A stretch of DNA of 64,000 nucleotides from Epidermidibacterium keratini (GTDB taxonomy: Bacteria > Actinomycetota > Actinomycetes > Mycobacteriales > Antricoccaceae), in contig NZ_CP047156.1 in assembly GCF_009834025.1 (NCBI RefSeq), positions 496,001 to 560,000 on the forward strand, written 5' to 3'. The notes beneath the pieces were generated by a model, which saw only the letters and a list, made by a program, of their open reading frames with translations, was not told where the DNA came from and did not search any database. A program made the translations under genes and the position numbers. Positions within the stretch are counted from its first letter, which is position 1; every line of letters begins with the position of its first letter. Positions 1 through 8,375 of this stretch are shown piece by piece.

Positions 1-2
1 AA

Positions 3-56
3 GCACGCCGCGAGCGCCGCAACGCCAAAGCCGCGCTCGATCGCATCGACACCTAG
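3..56 (+). CDS. C-terminal end of an unidentified protein (partial)
   Basis: The first bases read open in one frame and end at a TAG at 54-56, giving a short charged tail (ARRERRNAKAALDRIDT) typical of a cytoplasmic protein C-terminus. The rest of the gene lies before the window. Too little is visible to name a family, and chance openness of a GC-rich frame cannot be excluded. Confidence 0.35.
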   Translation, partial: ARRERRNAKAALDRIDT

Positions 57-122
57 GCGTCCACACAAGACCCGGCGCGCGCCCAGACCGCCTGCGATAC
101 CTGGAATCTGGCGCTGACTAGA

Positions 123-899
123 GTGGCCGGAATGAGTGTCTGGGAGATCGTGCTGCTGGTCGTCGGCGGTCTGCTCGGTGGCGGCATCAACGCGATCGCG
201 GGCGGCGGTTCGCTCGTGGTCTTCCCTGCTCTTCTGGCGACCGGGATGAGCCCGCTGGTCGCTAACGTCACGAACTCCGTCTCGCAGTGGCCGGGCTACA
301 TCGGCGGGGTCATCGGCTTCTGGCCGGACCTCAAAGATCAGACGCACCGCGTCCGGCAGGTCTCGCTGGTAGCGATCGCCGGCTCGGCTCTGGGCTGCGT
401 CCTGCTGCTCACGCTTCCATCGAGCTCTTTCGATGCCATCGTGCCGGCGCTGGTCATCCTGGCCGCCGTCATCCTCTACTTCCAGCCTCGGCTCAAGGCG
501 TACGCCGCTGCCCGACAGTCGGCAAAACCCGGTACGCCAGCGGCAATGTACGTCGTACTCTTCCTGGCTGCGACGTACGGCGGCTACTTCGGCGGCGCGC
601 TCGGCGTCATCCTCCTCGGTGCGCTCGCGATGGTCTCGCCGGACTCACTGCGCCGCAACAATGCCGTGAAATCGGCGATCTCGCTTGTCGTCGCGACCGT
701 CACGGTCATCGCGTTCGGCATCTTCGGACCGGTTTCCTGGCTCGCGGTTGCGCTGATCGCACCGGCCGCGCTGCTGGGCGGCGTACTCGGGGCCAAGGTG
801 GCGCGACGCATTCCCGAGGGCGCGTTGCGGTGGACCGTGATCGTGCTGAGCCTGGGAGTCGGAATCTACCTGGCGGTCAGAGCGATCCAAGGTGGCTGA
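123..899 (+). CDS. TSUP family (TauE/SafE) membrane transporter
   Basis: A 258-residue integral membrane protein of the sulfite exporter TauE/SafE (TSUP, DUF81) family, which moves small anions such as sulfite, sulfonates or organic acids. The two family half-repeats are visible. The first is GGINAIAGGGSLVVFPALL near the N-terminus, followed by a conserved NxTNS segment. The second is GGYFGGALGVILLGAL near the middle, followed by RRNNAVKSAISL. About seven to eight hydrophobic segments are present. The start used is GTG 123; ATG 132 (MSVWEIVLL) is equally possible because no clear ribosome binding site separates them. It converges with the RNase H/phosphatase gene and overlaps its end by 23 bases. 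The substrate cannot be read from the sequence. Confidence 0.85.
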   Translation: MAGMSVWEIVLLVVGGLLGGGINAIAGGGSLVVFPALLATGMSPLVANVTNSVSQWPGYIGGVIGFWPDLKDQTHRVRQVSLVAIAGSALGCVLLLTLPSSSFDAIVPALVILAAVILYFQPRLKAYAAARQSAKPGTPAAMYVVLFLAATYGGYFGGALGVILLGALAMVSPDSLRRNNAVKSAISLVVATVTVIAFGIFGPVSWLAVALIAPAALLGGVLGAKVARRIPEGALRWTVIVLSLGVGIYLAVRAIQGG

Positions 900-2112
900 T
901 CTCGTTGACCAGCTTGACCACCGTGCGGCCTTCGTAATAGTCGATCCTCGAAAGCGAGCACAAGTCGAGGTTGATCCGGCCCGCGGCCTTGGCGCTACCG
1001 AGCGCCTCGCCGAGTAGCGACTTGATCGGGGTGACGTGGGTGACGACCAGCACCCGCTGATCGGCGTACTCGCGAAGCAGTGAGTTGCGCAGATCAGCGA
1101 CCCGCTCGAGGCACTGCGCCTGGCTCTCGCCACCGGGCGGGGCCGCATCGGGCGAACCGAGCCATGTCCCGAACGCATCGCCGGCGGCCCGGCGCGCTTC
1201 ATCGAACGTCAGCCCTTCCCAGTCGCCGAAGTCGATCTCGCGCAGCCGTTCGTCGACCTTGACCGGTACGCCGAGCGCCTGGCCGACAGCCTGCGCGGTC
1301 TGCTGAGCGCGACGCAGCGGTGAGCTGAGCACGGCGGAGATCTGCCCGGCCTCGATCGAGTCGGCTACCCGGCTCGCCGCGGCCGCTGCCTGCTGCTCGC
1401 CCTTGGGTGTGAGCGGCAAGTCGGTGCGGCCGCTAAAGCGCCTTTCCAGACTCTGCTCTGTCTCACCGTGGCGCAGCAGCACCAGGCTCAGCTTTGGCGG
1501 CGGGCCGGGGGCTGCGGTGACGAGGTTTGGCCGCGCCGACGCAACTTCTCTCGGATCGAGCGCAACTTCTCTCGGATCGGCGGAATTAACGCTCGGATCG
1601 GCGGAAACAACGCTCGGATCGGCGGAATTAACGCTCGGATCGGGGGAAATAACGTTCGGATCTGGGGGGTTTGGGGGTGGGGTGTCGGGGATGCGGTCGA
1701 CCGAGGAGCGGTTGTCCATCGCCTCGTTGGCGAGCGCATCGGCAGCCGCGTTTTCCAGGCGAGGGATCCAGTGCAGCTCGACCCGGGCAAACTCATCCAG
1801 CAGCCGCCGGGCCTGCAGCGCCAGCGGTTGCAGCGTGGCGTTCTTGATCTTCCAGCGCCCGCTCATCTGCTCGACGACGAGCTTGGAGTCCATCCGCACG
1901 TCCAGCTCGTCGATGTCGAGCTCGCGCGCGGCTTCTAGCGCGGCAATCAGCCCGCGGTACTCCGCGACGTTGTTGGTGGCGGTGCCGATGTACTCCGCCC
2001 GCTCGGCGAGCACCAGACCGGACTCGGAATCGCGTACGACGGCGCCGTACCCCGCAACGCCGGGGTTCCCGCGTGACCCACCGTCGGCCTCGGCGATGTA
2101 GCGCGCGCTCAC
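877..2112 (-). CDS. Bifunctional RNase HI / acid phosphatase with repeat-encoded linker
   Basis: A 411-residue fusion resembling mycobacterial Rv2228c. The N-terminal RNase HI domain (about 1-140) begins RYIAEADGGSRGNPG and keeps the acidic metal-binding set: D10, the Glu in NNVAEYRG, the Asp in RMDSKLV and the Asp in ENAAADALANEA. It should cleave RNA in RNA-DNA hybrids. The C-terminal histidine-phosphatase (CobC-like) domain starts at LVLLRHGETEQS and has the second His in VVTHVTPIKS. The GTG start at 2112 overlaps the stop of the upstream zinc-ribbon gene (GTGA), which favours it over a longer reading. The linker at about residues 150-191 consists of heptads such as DPSVNSA encoded by a 21-bp tandem repeat; this insertion is odd and is listed separately. 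Confidence 0.92.
   Translation of the reverse strand: MSARYIAEADGGSRGNPGVAGYGAVVRDSESGLVLAERAEYIGTATNNVAEYRGLIAALEAARELDIDELDVRMDSKLVVEQMSGRWKIKNATLQPLALQARRLLDEFARVELHWIPRLENAAADALANEAMDNRSSVDRIPDTPPPNPPDPNVISPDPSVNSADPSVVSADPSVNSADPREVALDPREVASARPNLVTAAPGPPPKLSLVLLRHGETEQSLERRFSGRTDLPLTPKGEQQAAAAASRVADSIEAGQISAVLSSPLRRAQQTAQAVGQALGVPVKVDERLREIDFGDWEGLTFDEARRAAGDAFGTWLGSPDAAPPGGESQAQCLERVADLRNSLLREYADQRVLVVTHVTPIKSLLGEALGSAKAAGRINLDLCSLSRIDYYEGRTVVKLVNEISHLGSL
1540..1663 (-). repeat. Six-unit 21-bp tandem repeat array A (inside the RNase H/phosphatase gene)
   Basis: Read on the minus strand, the core GATCCG recurs six times at exactly 21-bp steps; on the plus strand CGGATC starts at 1552, 1573, 1594, 1615, 1636 and 1657. 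Units begin GATCCGARCGTT and end in CCGCC or CCCCC. The last two units instead read GATCCGAGAGAAGTTGCG. Because 21 bp equals seven codons, the array is translated in frame as DPNVISP, DPSVNSA, DPSVVSA, DPSVNSA, DPREVAL and DPREVAS. The same six-unit layout occurs at 36829-36954. Confidence 0.93.
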
Positions 2113-2849
2113 AGCCCAGACTCGGTCGTGCGCACCTGGATGCAGCGGCACGACTCGCACCGCACGACGTCGTTGGGCGCGGCCGAGCGCACGGCGGCCA
2201 GCTCGGAGCCAGATAGCTCCATCCGGCATCCGCCGCAGCGGCCCTGGGTGATCAGTGCCGCGCCGGGTACGCCGGTCGCCCGGATCTTGTCGTAGAGCCC
2301 TAGTAGGTCAGCGGCAAACGAGGCAGCGAGGGTGTCGCGCTTGGTCTGCTCGTCGGCGATCTCGACATCGAGCTGGGCCCACTGATCGTCGCGTTCGCCT
2401 TCGGCGGTGCCGCGCCGCGCGGCGATCTCATCGCGCGCCGCGGTGATCTTCTCGATCTGCGCATCGAGCGTCTCGGCCTGCTCCATCAGCTCGATCTCCT
2501 GGTCTTCCAGGGTCTGCTGACGGCGCCGCAGGGTCGCGTTTTCGTGCTGCAGTGCTTCGAGATCCTTCGATGCGCTGACGGCACCGGAGTCGAGGCGCTG
2601 CTGATTGCGCTCCTGGCGGTTGCGCACGTTGTCGATGTCGGACTCGAGACGGTCCATGTCTCGCGTCAGGTCCGAGCGTGTCGTCGTCACCTCACCGAGC
2701 TCGCGCTCGCTGGCCGTCAGCTCTGCCTGGTTGCTTTCGAGCTCAGCGAGCTGCGGAATCGTCCGGCGACGATGGGCGAGTCCGGCGAGGTTCTTGTCGA
2801 CGGCCGCGAGGTCGAGCAGGCGTCGCTGTTCGGTGGGGTCTGCTTGCAC
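2109..2849 (-). CDS. Zinc-ribbon coiled-coil protein (Rv2229c/DUF164 type)
   Basis: A 246-residue protein with a long heptad-rich coiled coil (about residues 20-180, rich in E, R, Q and L) followed by a C4 zinc ribbon: CGGC (in QGRCGGCRMEL) and CESC (in VRCESCRCIQV). Members of this family sit beside RNase HI/phosphatase and Nif3 genes in actinobacteria, and a role in nucleic acid or RNA metabolism is presumed but not established here. GTG start at 2849. It is translationally coupled to the RNase H gene through a GTGA overlap. The Nif3 gene that is normally its operon partner lies about 3.7 kb away here, separated by gabD1 and a symporter. Confidence 0.85.
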   Translation of the reverse strand: MQADPTEQRRLLDLAAVDKNLAGLAHRRRTIPQLAELESNQAELTASERELGEVTTTRSDLTRDMDRLESDIDNVRNRQERNQQRLDSGAVSASKDLEALQHENATLRRRQQTLEDQEIELMEQAETLDAQIEKITAARDEIAARRGTAEGERDDQWAQLDVEIADEQTKRDTLAASFAADLLGLYDKIRATGVPGAALITQGRCGGCRMELSGSELAAVRSAAPNDVVRCESCRCIQVRTTESGL

Positions 2850-2966
2850 CCCGCCACCCTACCCCGCACGTGATCGGGCTGGCCGCGTCCAAGTTTGCCC
2901 AAACGTGGCAGGCTGAGATGTGTCGCTTAGCCAGCCGCGCACCTTGTGCCTGAAAGGATGGATTCG

Positions 2967-4340
2967 ATGGCGATCGCCACGATCAACCCGGCCACCGGGG
3001 AAACGATCAAGACCTTCACTCCCGCCACCGCAGACGAGATCACCGATGCGATCGAGCGGGCGAGTACGACGTTCGAGAGCTACCGCACGACCGCCTTTGA
3101 GCAGCGGGCTGGCTGGCTGCGTGCCACCGCCGACCTGCTCGAAGCCGAAGCCGACGACGTCGCGAAGACGATGACGCTGGAGATGGGTAAGACCCTGGAG
3201 TCGGCCAAGGCCGAAGTTCTCAAGTGCGCCAAGGGTTTTCGCTACTACGCCGATCACGGTGAGCAGATGCTCGCCGACGAGAAGGCCGACGCCGAGGCTG
3301 TCGGTGCGAGTGCGGCGTACGTCCGCTACCAGCCGCTGGGCGTCGTACTCGCCATCATGCCGTGGAACTTCCCGCTGTGGCAGGCAGTGCGCTTTGCCGC
3401 TCCAGCGCTGATGGCCGGCAACGTCGGACTGCTGAAGCACGCCTCAAACGTGCCGCAGTGCGCCCTCTATCTCGCCGATGTCATTCGCCGTGGTGGGTTT
3501 CCCGAGGGCTGCTTCCAGACGCTGCTGATCGGATCGAAGGAGGTCGAGGCGATCCTGCGTGACCCACGAGTCGCCGCTGCCACCTTGACCGGCAGCGAGC
3601 CCGCGGGCCGCTCAGTCGCAGCGATCGCCGGTGACGAGGTCAAGCACACCGTGCTTGAGCTCGGCGGCAGCGACCCGTTCGTCGTCATGCCGTCGGCCGA
3701 CATCGCCAAGGCCGCGGAGGTCGCAGTGACGGCGCGCGTGCAAAACAACGGCCAGTCGTGCATCGCCGCCAAGCGGTTCATCGTGCACACCGACGTCTAC
3801 GACGAGTTCACGACCGAGTTCGTGGACCGGATGAAGAAGCTCACGGTCGGCGACCCGATGGACCCCGACACCGACGTGGGTCCGCTCGCCACCGAGCAGG
3901 GCCGCACCGACGTTGAGGTGCTCGTCGCCAACGCGGTCGGCGCCGGAGCCACGGTGCTGACCGGTGGCGAGCCGATCGACCAGCCGGGTTGGTTCTACCC
4001 GCCGACCGTCATCGGCGACATCACGCCGGAGATGGATATGTACACCGCCGAGGTCTTCGGCCCAGTCGCGTCGCTGTACCGGGTCGGCGACATCGACGAG
4101 GCGCTGCAGGTGGCCAACGCGACGTCGTTCGGGCTGGGCTCCAACGCGTGGACCACGGACGCGGACGAGCAGGAGCGGTTCATCAACGGCCTCGAGGCCG
4201 GGCAGGTGTTCATCAACGGCATGACCGTCTCCTACCCCGAGCTGCCCTTCGGCGGGATCAAGCGTTCGGGCTACGGCCGCGAGCTGTCCGAGCACGGCAT
4301 CCGCGAGTTCTGCAACGTCAAGACCGTCTGGGTCGGCTAG
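2967..4340 (+). CDS. gabD1: NADP-dependent succinate-semialdehyde dehydrogenase GabD1
   Basis: A 457-residue aldehyde dehydrogenase very close to mycobacterial GabD1, which oxidises succinic semialdehyde to succinate with NADP. It starts MAIATINPATGE and carries the cofactor loop LTGSEPAGRSV, the catalytic Glu in VLELGGSDPF and the catalytic Cys in NNGQSCIAAKRF. The C-terminus reads PFGGIKRSGYGRELS. ATG 2967 is chosen because AAGGA at 2954-2958 lies eight bases upstream; in-frame starts at 2946 and 2958 would overlap that site. The gene stands alone, diverges from the zinc-ribbon gene and converges with the symporter gene across a long hairpin. Confidence 0.93.
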   Translation: MAIATINPATGETIKTFTPATADEITDAIERASTTFESYRTTAFEQRAGWLRATADLLEAEADDVAKTMTLEMGKTLESAKAEVLKCAKGFRYYADHGEQMLADEKADAEAVGASAAYVRYQPLGVVLAIMPWNFPLWQAVRFAAPALMAGNVGLLKHASNVPQCALYLADVIRRGGFPEGCFQTLLIGSKEVEAILRDPRVAAATLTGSEPAGRSVAAIAGDEVKHTVLELGGSDPFVVMPSADIAKAAEVAVTARVQNNGQSCIAAKRFIVHTDVYDEFTTEFVDRMKKLTVGDPMDPDTDVGPLATEQGRTDVEVLVANAVGAGATVLTGGEPIDQPGWFYPPTVIGDITPEMDMYTAEVFGPVASLYRVGDIDEALQVANATSFGLGSNAWTTDADEQERFINGLEAGQVFINGMTVSYPELPFGGIKRSGYGRELSEHGIREFCNVKTVWVG

Positions 4341-4354
4341 CGCCGTACCCGTCC

Positions 4355-4407
4355 TGCGGTGGAACCGGACACCCTACGGCGCGCGCAGGGTGTCCGGTTC
4401 CACCGCA
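4355..4407. terminator. Perfect 21-bp-arm hairpin between convergent genes
   Basis: Arms at 4355-4375 and 4387-4407 are exact reverse complements (left arm begins TGCGGTGGAACCGG) with an 11-base GC-rich loop. It lies between the gabD1 stop and the symporter stop, so it can end transcription from both sides. There is no T-tract, which is usual for actinobacterial terminators. Confidence 0.8.
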
Positions 4408-4415
4408 GGTGGGTG

Positions 4416-6068
4416 CTAGCGGGTGTGCTCGTCGCGGCCGTGCAGCTGATCGAGCGTCTGCTCGTGCCGCGCTGCGCTGACCGCCTCCGGAGTCGGCTCG
4501 TCGCTCGGGTCGTAGTAGTAGTCCCTCTTGCGCGTCGAGTCCACGCCGCCGGGCACCTTCATCGCCCGCAGGATCATCGTGCCGACGACCGAGACGACGA
4601 CACCGACGATCGTGGTCACGAAGCCGACCCAGATGGTCACCTTGGTGTCGAAGCCGAGGTTGGCCAGCGGGTACGCCGAACCGCCGAAGTGCTGCTTTTG
4701 CGATCCGTCCGGGCGCACCGGTCCGGGGATCTGGTAGAGCATCACCAGGCTGACGATCGTCGACGCGACCCAGCCGGCGATGAGCGCGCCGCGGTGGAAC
4801 CAGGCGGTCAGCAGGCCGAGGCCGACGGCCGGCAGCGTCGTCAGGATGATGATGCCGCCGACGAGCTGCAGGTCGATCGCGTAGGTCGGATCCAGCAGCA
4901 GGATGAAGGCCACCGCACCGAACTTGACCACCAGCGAGACGATCTTCGCCGCGGTCGTCTCTTCCTTGTCGGTGGCGTTGGGCCGGAAGTACTCCTTGTA
5001 GATATTGCGGGTGAAGGTGTTCGAGGCCGCGATCGACATCACCGCCGCCGGCACCAGCGCGCCGATCGCGATAGCGGCAAACGCGATACCGGCGAACCAG
5101 TCGCTGAACTGCTGCTCAAAGAGCATCGGCACGATGGTGTTGGCGTCTCCGCCGACCGGCTGCACCCCTGCCGCGAGCGCCATATATCCCAGCAATGTCA
5201 GGAATCCGAGCATCAGCGAGTACGCCGGCAGCAGCGCCATGTTGCGCTTGATGGTGTTGCGGCTGCGCGCCGCGAGGATCGCGGTCGAGGCGTGCGGGTA
5301 GAGCATCAGCGCGAGCGATGAACCGAGCGCCAACGTCATGTACTGCAGATACTGCGGCTGGCCCAGCAGGATGTTTGGTCCGGGCTGCGGCCGCGAGTCG
5401 AAGTTTTCCTTTGCCGCACCGAAGATCGCGCCCCATCCGCCGAGCTGGCTCGGGATGTAGATGATCGCGACGATGATGACGATGTAGATCAGGATGTCTT
5501 TGACGAACGCGATGAGCGCCGGCGCGCGCAAGCCGGAGTTGTAGGTGTAGAGCGCCAGCACGATGAAGGCGATCAGCAGCGGAAGGCCGCCCTCGACGCC
5601 CATGGCCGTGAGGACGGCCTGGACGCCGACCAGCTGCAGCGCGATGTAGGGCATCGTCGCAACGATGCCGGTGATCGCGCACAGCAGCGCCATCGTCCGT
5701 GAGCCGAAGCGGGCCTTGACGAAGTCGGCGGTGGTGACGAACCCGTTGACGTGCGAGACCGACCAGAGCCGGATCAGCACCAAGAACACCATCGGATAGG
5801 TGATCGTCGCGTAGGGGACGGCAAAGAAGCCCATCGCGCCGGCGCCGAAGAGCAGCGCCGGCACAGCGACGAAGGTGTACGCCGTGTAGAGGTCGCCGCC
5901 GACGAGGAACCAGGTGACCCAGGTGCCGAACTGGCGTCCGCCCAAACCCCACTCGTCGAGGTTGTGCATCGTGTCGCCGGCCTTCCAGCGCGAGGCCATG
6001 AAGCCCATGACGGCGACGATCAGGAACAGGACCGTGGTGATGACGAGTTCGGTGACTTGTAGTTCCAT
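4416..6068 (-). CDS. Sodium:solute symporter, monocarboxylate type (MctP-like)
   Basis: A 550-residue member of the sodium/solute symporter family with about 13 hydrophobic helices. Its N-terminal region includes LDEWGLGGRQFGTWVTWFLVG and GDLYTAYTF, the segment found in monocarboxylate and other organic acid permeases. Pairing with a small DUF3311 protein immediately upstream is typical of the MctP-like subgroup, which takes up lactate, pyruvate, acetate or propionate. The gene starts with ATG 6068, four bases after the DUF3311 stop, so the two form an operon. The C-terminal tail is hydrophilic and charged (RKRDYYYDPSDEPTPE). The exact substrate is inferred, not shown. Confidence 0.87.
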   Translation of the reverse strand: MELQVTELVITTVLFLIVAVMGFMASRWKAGDTMHNLDEWGLGGRQFGTWVTWFLVGGDLYTAYTFVAVPALLFGAGAMGFFAVPYATITYPMVFLVLIRLWSVSHVNGFVTTADFVKARFGSRTMALLCAITGIVATMPYIALQLVGVQAVLTAMGVEGGLPLLIAFIVLALYTYNSGLRAPALIAFVKDILIYIVIIVAIIYIPSQLGGWGAIFGAAKENFDSRPQPGPNILLGQPQYLQYMTLALGSSLALMLYPHASTAILAARSRNTIKRNMALLPAYSLMLGFLTLLGYMALAAGVQPVGGDANTIVPMLFEQQFSDWFAGIAFAAIAIGALVPAAVMSIAASNTFTRNIYKEYFRPNATDKEETTAAKIVSLVVKFGAVAFILLLDPTYAIDLQLVGGIIILTTLPAVGLGLLTAWFHRGALIAGWVASTIVSLVMLYQIPGPVRPDGSQKQHFGGSAYPLANLGFDTKVTIWVGFVTTIVGVVVSVVGTMILRAMKVPGGVDSTRKRDYYYDPSDEPTPEAVSAARHEQTLDQLHGRDEHTR

Positions 6069-6072
6069 GTCG

Positions 6073-6357
6073 TCACTTCCGCTTCGTCATGATGTAGACG
6101 AGCCCGACCATCAAAGAGCAGAAGACGACAAGCGCGAGCTGGCTCCAGTAGAAGAACGGGATCCCGAACAGCTCCGGCGACTGCTTGTTCCACACCGGAG
6201 TCAGCAGCGGGAGCACGAACGGCACGATCAACAAGAAGTGCCAGGGGTTGCGTTTCGGCGGGACGAAGTTGTCGTCGTCGCGCCTGAGCTCATCGGGTGA
6301 GAGCCCGGTATCGCCGGGCGCCCGATCAGGGCTGCCCGCGCTGGCGGTGGAAGGCAT
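6073..6357 (-). CDS. DUF3311 small membrane subunit of symporter
   Basis: A 94-residue protein with a hydrophilic N-terminus of about 40 residues and two membrane helices (FLLIVPFVLPLLTPVW and FYWSQLALVVFCSLMVGLVYI) ending in a basic MTKRK. This is the DUF3311 pattern found upstream of organic-acid sodium symporters. ATG 6357 is preferred because GGAG lies six bases upstream; a start 16 codons earlier lacks such a site. It is co-transcribed with the symporter gene and may stabilise or assist it. Confidence 0.8.
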   Translation of the reverse strand: MPSTASAGSPDRAPGDTGLSPDELRRDDDNFVPPKRNPWHFLLIVPFVLPLLTPVWNKQSPELFGIPFFYWSQLALVVFCSLMVGLVYIMTKRK

Positions 6358-6507
6358 AGGGTGCTCCGCGGTGGGTGGGACGGGGACGCCGGAGTTCCGG
6401 CGCACGTGAGTATGGCGCGAGTGGCGGGCACCACAGTTTTCCGAGACAGCAACTCGGCCCGTTCGTTACCAAACCGAGTCTTTACGTGGCGGCACCGCCG
6501 CCGACGC

Positions 6508-7629
6508 CTATCGACTGAGCACGGCCGCCCACGGATCGGTCACGAGCTCAGAGACCGTCACGGTGAGGTCGGCGTACTGCTCGCGGAGCAGGTCGGCGAG
6601 CACCGGAAGCCACACGGACTCGCTGGCCCAGTGCCCCGCATCGATGAGCGCAGGTCCGCCCTCGGCGAGGTGCTCGCCCGCGGGATGGTGGCGCAGGTCG
6701 GCGGTGACGTAGGCATCGACACCGGCGCGCGTGGCGTCCTCGAGATGTCCGTCGCCAGCGCCGCCGAGTACGGCGACGGTGCGCACCTCACGTTCGAGGT
6801 CGCCGGCGATCCGGATCCCCACAGGTGCGGCCGGGAGTGCGTTCGCGATCCGCACGCCAAACTCCTCGAGCGAGACCGGCGTGCTCAGCGTCCCGATGCG
6901 GCCGAGTCCCTGGTCGGTGGGCAGCGGCTGCAGCGCCAGGACGTCGTACGCCGGCTCCTCGTAGGGGTGGCTCGCGCGAAGTGCCGCGAGTACGCCGCGC
7001 CGAAGCGGGGCGGCGTACACCATCTCGATGCGCGACTCGGCGACCTGCTCGGCCGCACCGCGGGTGCCCACTGTCGGGTTCGCGGACTCGCCGGGGATAA
7101 ACGTACCGGTGCCGGTGGAGATGAAGGCGCAGCGCGAGTAGTCGCCGACCTCGCCCGCGCCTGCCTCCGCGAGCGCGTCGATCAGCGCCTGCTCGGACTC
7201 GCTCGGCACGAAGACGACGACCTTCTCCAGGCGCAGCTCGTCGGCGGGGACGAGCGGGCGCGTATCGGTCAGTCCGAGGGCGTCTGCGAGCGCGTCGTTG
7301 ACGCCGTGGCGCGCGCGGTCGGCGTTGGTGTGCGCGTTGAAGATCGCGAGGTCCTCAGCGATCGCGGTGCGTAGCGTGCGGCCCTTGCTGGTCTGCGACG
7401 TGACTGCGTGGATGCCCTTGAGCAGCAGCGGATGGTGGGTCAGCAGTAGATCGGCGTTGCGCGCGATCGCCTCGTTGACCGTCTCCTCGGTCGGGTCGAG
7501 CGCGAGGTGAATGCGCTGCACGGTCTGCTCCGGATCACCGGCGATGAGCCCGACGGAGTCCCACGACTCGGCCAGTGCGGGCGGGTAAAGCTCGTCGAGG
7601 TAGTCGGTGACTTCGCGCAGCGTCGGCAT
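6508..7629 (-). CDS. Nif3-like dinuclear metal centre protein
   Basis: A 373-residue Nif3/YbgI family protein, also annotated as GTP cyclohydrolase I type 2 homologue. It starts MPTLREVTDYLDELYPP and contains WDSVGLIAGDP and the metal-binding LLLTHHPLLLKG and FNAHTNADRARHGVNDALA. Near the C-terminus come ITADLRHHPAGEH-like residues (VTADLRHHPAGEHLAEG) and the GH of LIDAGHWASE. The central PII-like insertion typical of longer members explains the length. The molecular function of the family is not settled. In mycobacteria it heads the operon with the zinc-ribbon and RNase H genes; here it is separated from them. Confidence 0.9.
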   Translation of the reverse strand: MPTLREVTDYLDELYPPALAESWDSVGLIAGDPEQTVQRIHLALDPTEETVNEAIARNADLLLTHHPLLLKGIHAVTSQTSKGRTLRTAIAEDLAIFNAHTNADRARHGVNDALADALGLTDTRPLVPADELRLEKVVVFVPSESEQALIDALAEAGAGEVGDYSRCAFISTGTGTFIPGESANPTVGTRGAAEQVAESRIEMVYAAPLRRGVLAALRASHPYEEPAYDVLALQPLPTDQGLGRIGTLSTPVSLEEFGVRIANALPAAPVGIRIAGDLEREVRTVAVLGGAGDGHLEDATRAGVDAYVTADLRHHPAGEHLAEGGPALIDAGHWASESVWLPVLADLLREQYADLTVTVSELVTDPWAAVLSR

Positions 7630-7653
7630 ACCCCCAACCTACGTTGCCTCGCC

Positions 7654-8091
7654 TTAGGTGCCGCCGCCCTCTCCGCTCTCGAAGGGGTTCACAACTTGGA
7701 TGCCGGCATCAATGAACGGCCGGACATCGCGCGTAGCGACGGCAAACCCCCGAGCGGCCGCGATCGCCGCGATCATCGCATCCAGGTCACCGATGGCGAG
7801 TCCGCGTGAGACTGCACGTGCCCGCAGATCTCCGTATTCTTCAGCAGCCACACGGTCGAAGGAAAGTATCCGGTCGCCGAACAGCTCGAGCATCTCGTCG
7901 TCGAACCGCGTGCGTAGAGTTCGTTGGCGCTTGCCGGCTGGCAGCGAGGCGATGCCGAAGCGGATCTCTGCGAGCGTGATCGTCGTGAGGTACACCGTCT
8001 CTATTGCCTGATCGTCCAGCCAGGCCAAGACAGCTTCAGCGGGTCGTGGCCGCAGCGGCTCGGATATGACGTTGGTGTCGACGATGATCAC
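7654..8091 (-). CDS. PIN-domain toxin, VapC/FitB type
   Basis: A 145-residue PIN-domain ribonuclease. The acidic active-site residues are visible: D5 in MIIVDTNVISE, the Glu in ITLAEIRFG, and the Asp residues in IGDLDAMIAAIA and AVATRDVRPF. Like FitB and other VapC toxins it should cleave RNA when freed from its antitoxin. Its ATG overlaps the antitoxin stop by four bases, so the pair is translationally coupled. The family match and gene order make the toxin role likely; the RNA target is unknown. Confidence 0.92.
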   Translation of the reverse strand: MIIVDTNVISEPLRPRPAEAVLAWLDDQAIETVYLTTITLAEIRFGIASLPAGKRQRTLRTRFDDEMLELFGDRILSFDRVAAEEYGDLRARAVSRGLAIGDLDAMIAAIAAARGFAVATRDVRPFIDAGIQVVNPFESGEGGGT

Positions 8092-8327
8092 GTGAGGTCA
8101 ACAGGTGGCCGACCTTGGCGGCTTCGGTCGATATCGAGATCGACACCACCGACAGCACGGCCGATCTCGCGCAGCCTCGACCCCAGTCCACCCTGCTTCT
8201 GCACGGCAACGGCGTCATCGAGAATCGCACGCACCTCGGCCTCGGTGCTGCGCCCATGACTCTTAGCCCGCGACTTCAGCGCGCGATGGGTGGAGTCCGA
8301 CAAGTTCCGAACGGTGATCGCGGCCAT
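8088..8327 (-). CDS. FitA-type ribbon-helix-helix antitoxin
   Basis: A 79-residue antitoxin. The N-terminus MAAITVRNLSDSTHRALKSR is a ribbon-helix-helix DNA-binding fold of the FitA/VapB class, and AKSHGRSTEAEVRAILDD continues that family signature. The C-terminal half (RLREIGRAVGGVDLDIDRSR) should wrap the toxin active site. ATG 8327 has a strong GGGAGGG site five bases upstream. Autoregulation is expected through paired sites just upstream. Confidence 0.9.
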   Translation of the reverse strand: MAAITVRNLSDSTHRALKSRAKSHGRSTEAEVRAILDDAVAVQKQGGLGSRLREIGRAVGGVDLDIDRSRQGRPPVDLT

Positions 8328-8337
8328 CAGCCCTCCC

Positions 8338-8364
8338 GATATCAATCGAACATGATGATATCAA
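8338..8364. promoter_or_regulatory. Likely FitAB operator: two GATATCAA sites
   Basis: Two identical octamers GATATCAA (each with a palindromic GATATC) lie at 8338-8345 and 8357-8364, 19 bp apart, immediately upstream of the antitoxin start. Two sites spaced by about two helical turns fit binding by a tetrameric toxin-antitoxin complex. This is inference from position and symmetry. Confidence 0.5.
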
Positions 8365-8375
8365 CAGATCGGGAC

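Noticed and set aside
4359-5321. Plus-strand open frame across the symporter gene
   Set aside because: Arg/Asp/His-rich product with no motif; it begins in the terminator hairpin and lies opposite a well-supported membrane protein.
8088-8345. Antitoxin start six codons earlier (MISGGL)
   Set aside because: That start would place the strong GGGAGGG ribosome site inside the gene; MAAITVRN matches the family start.
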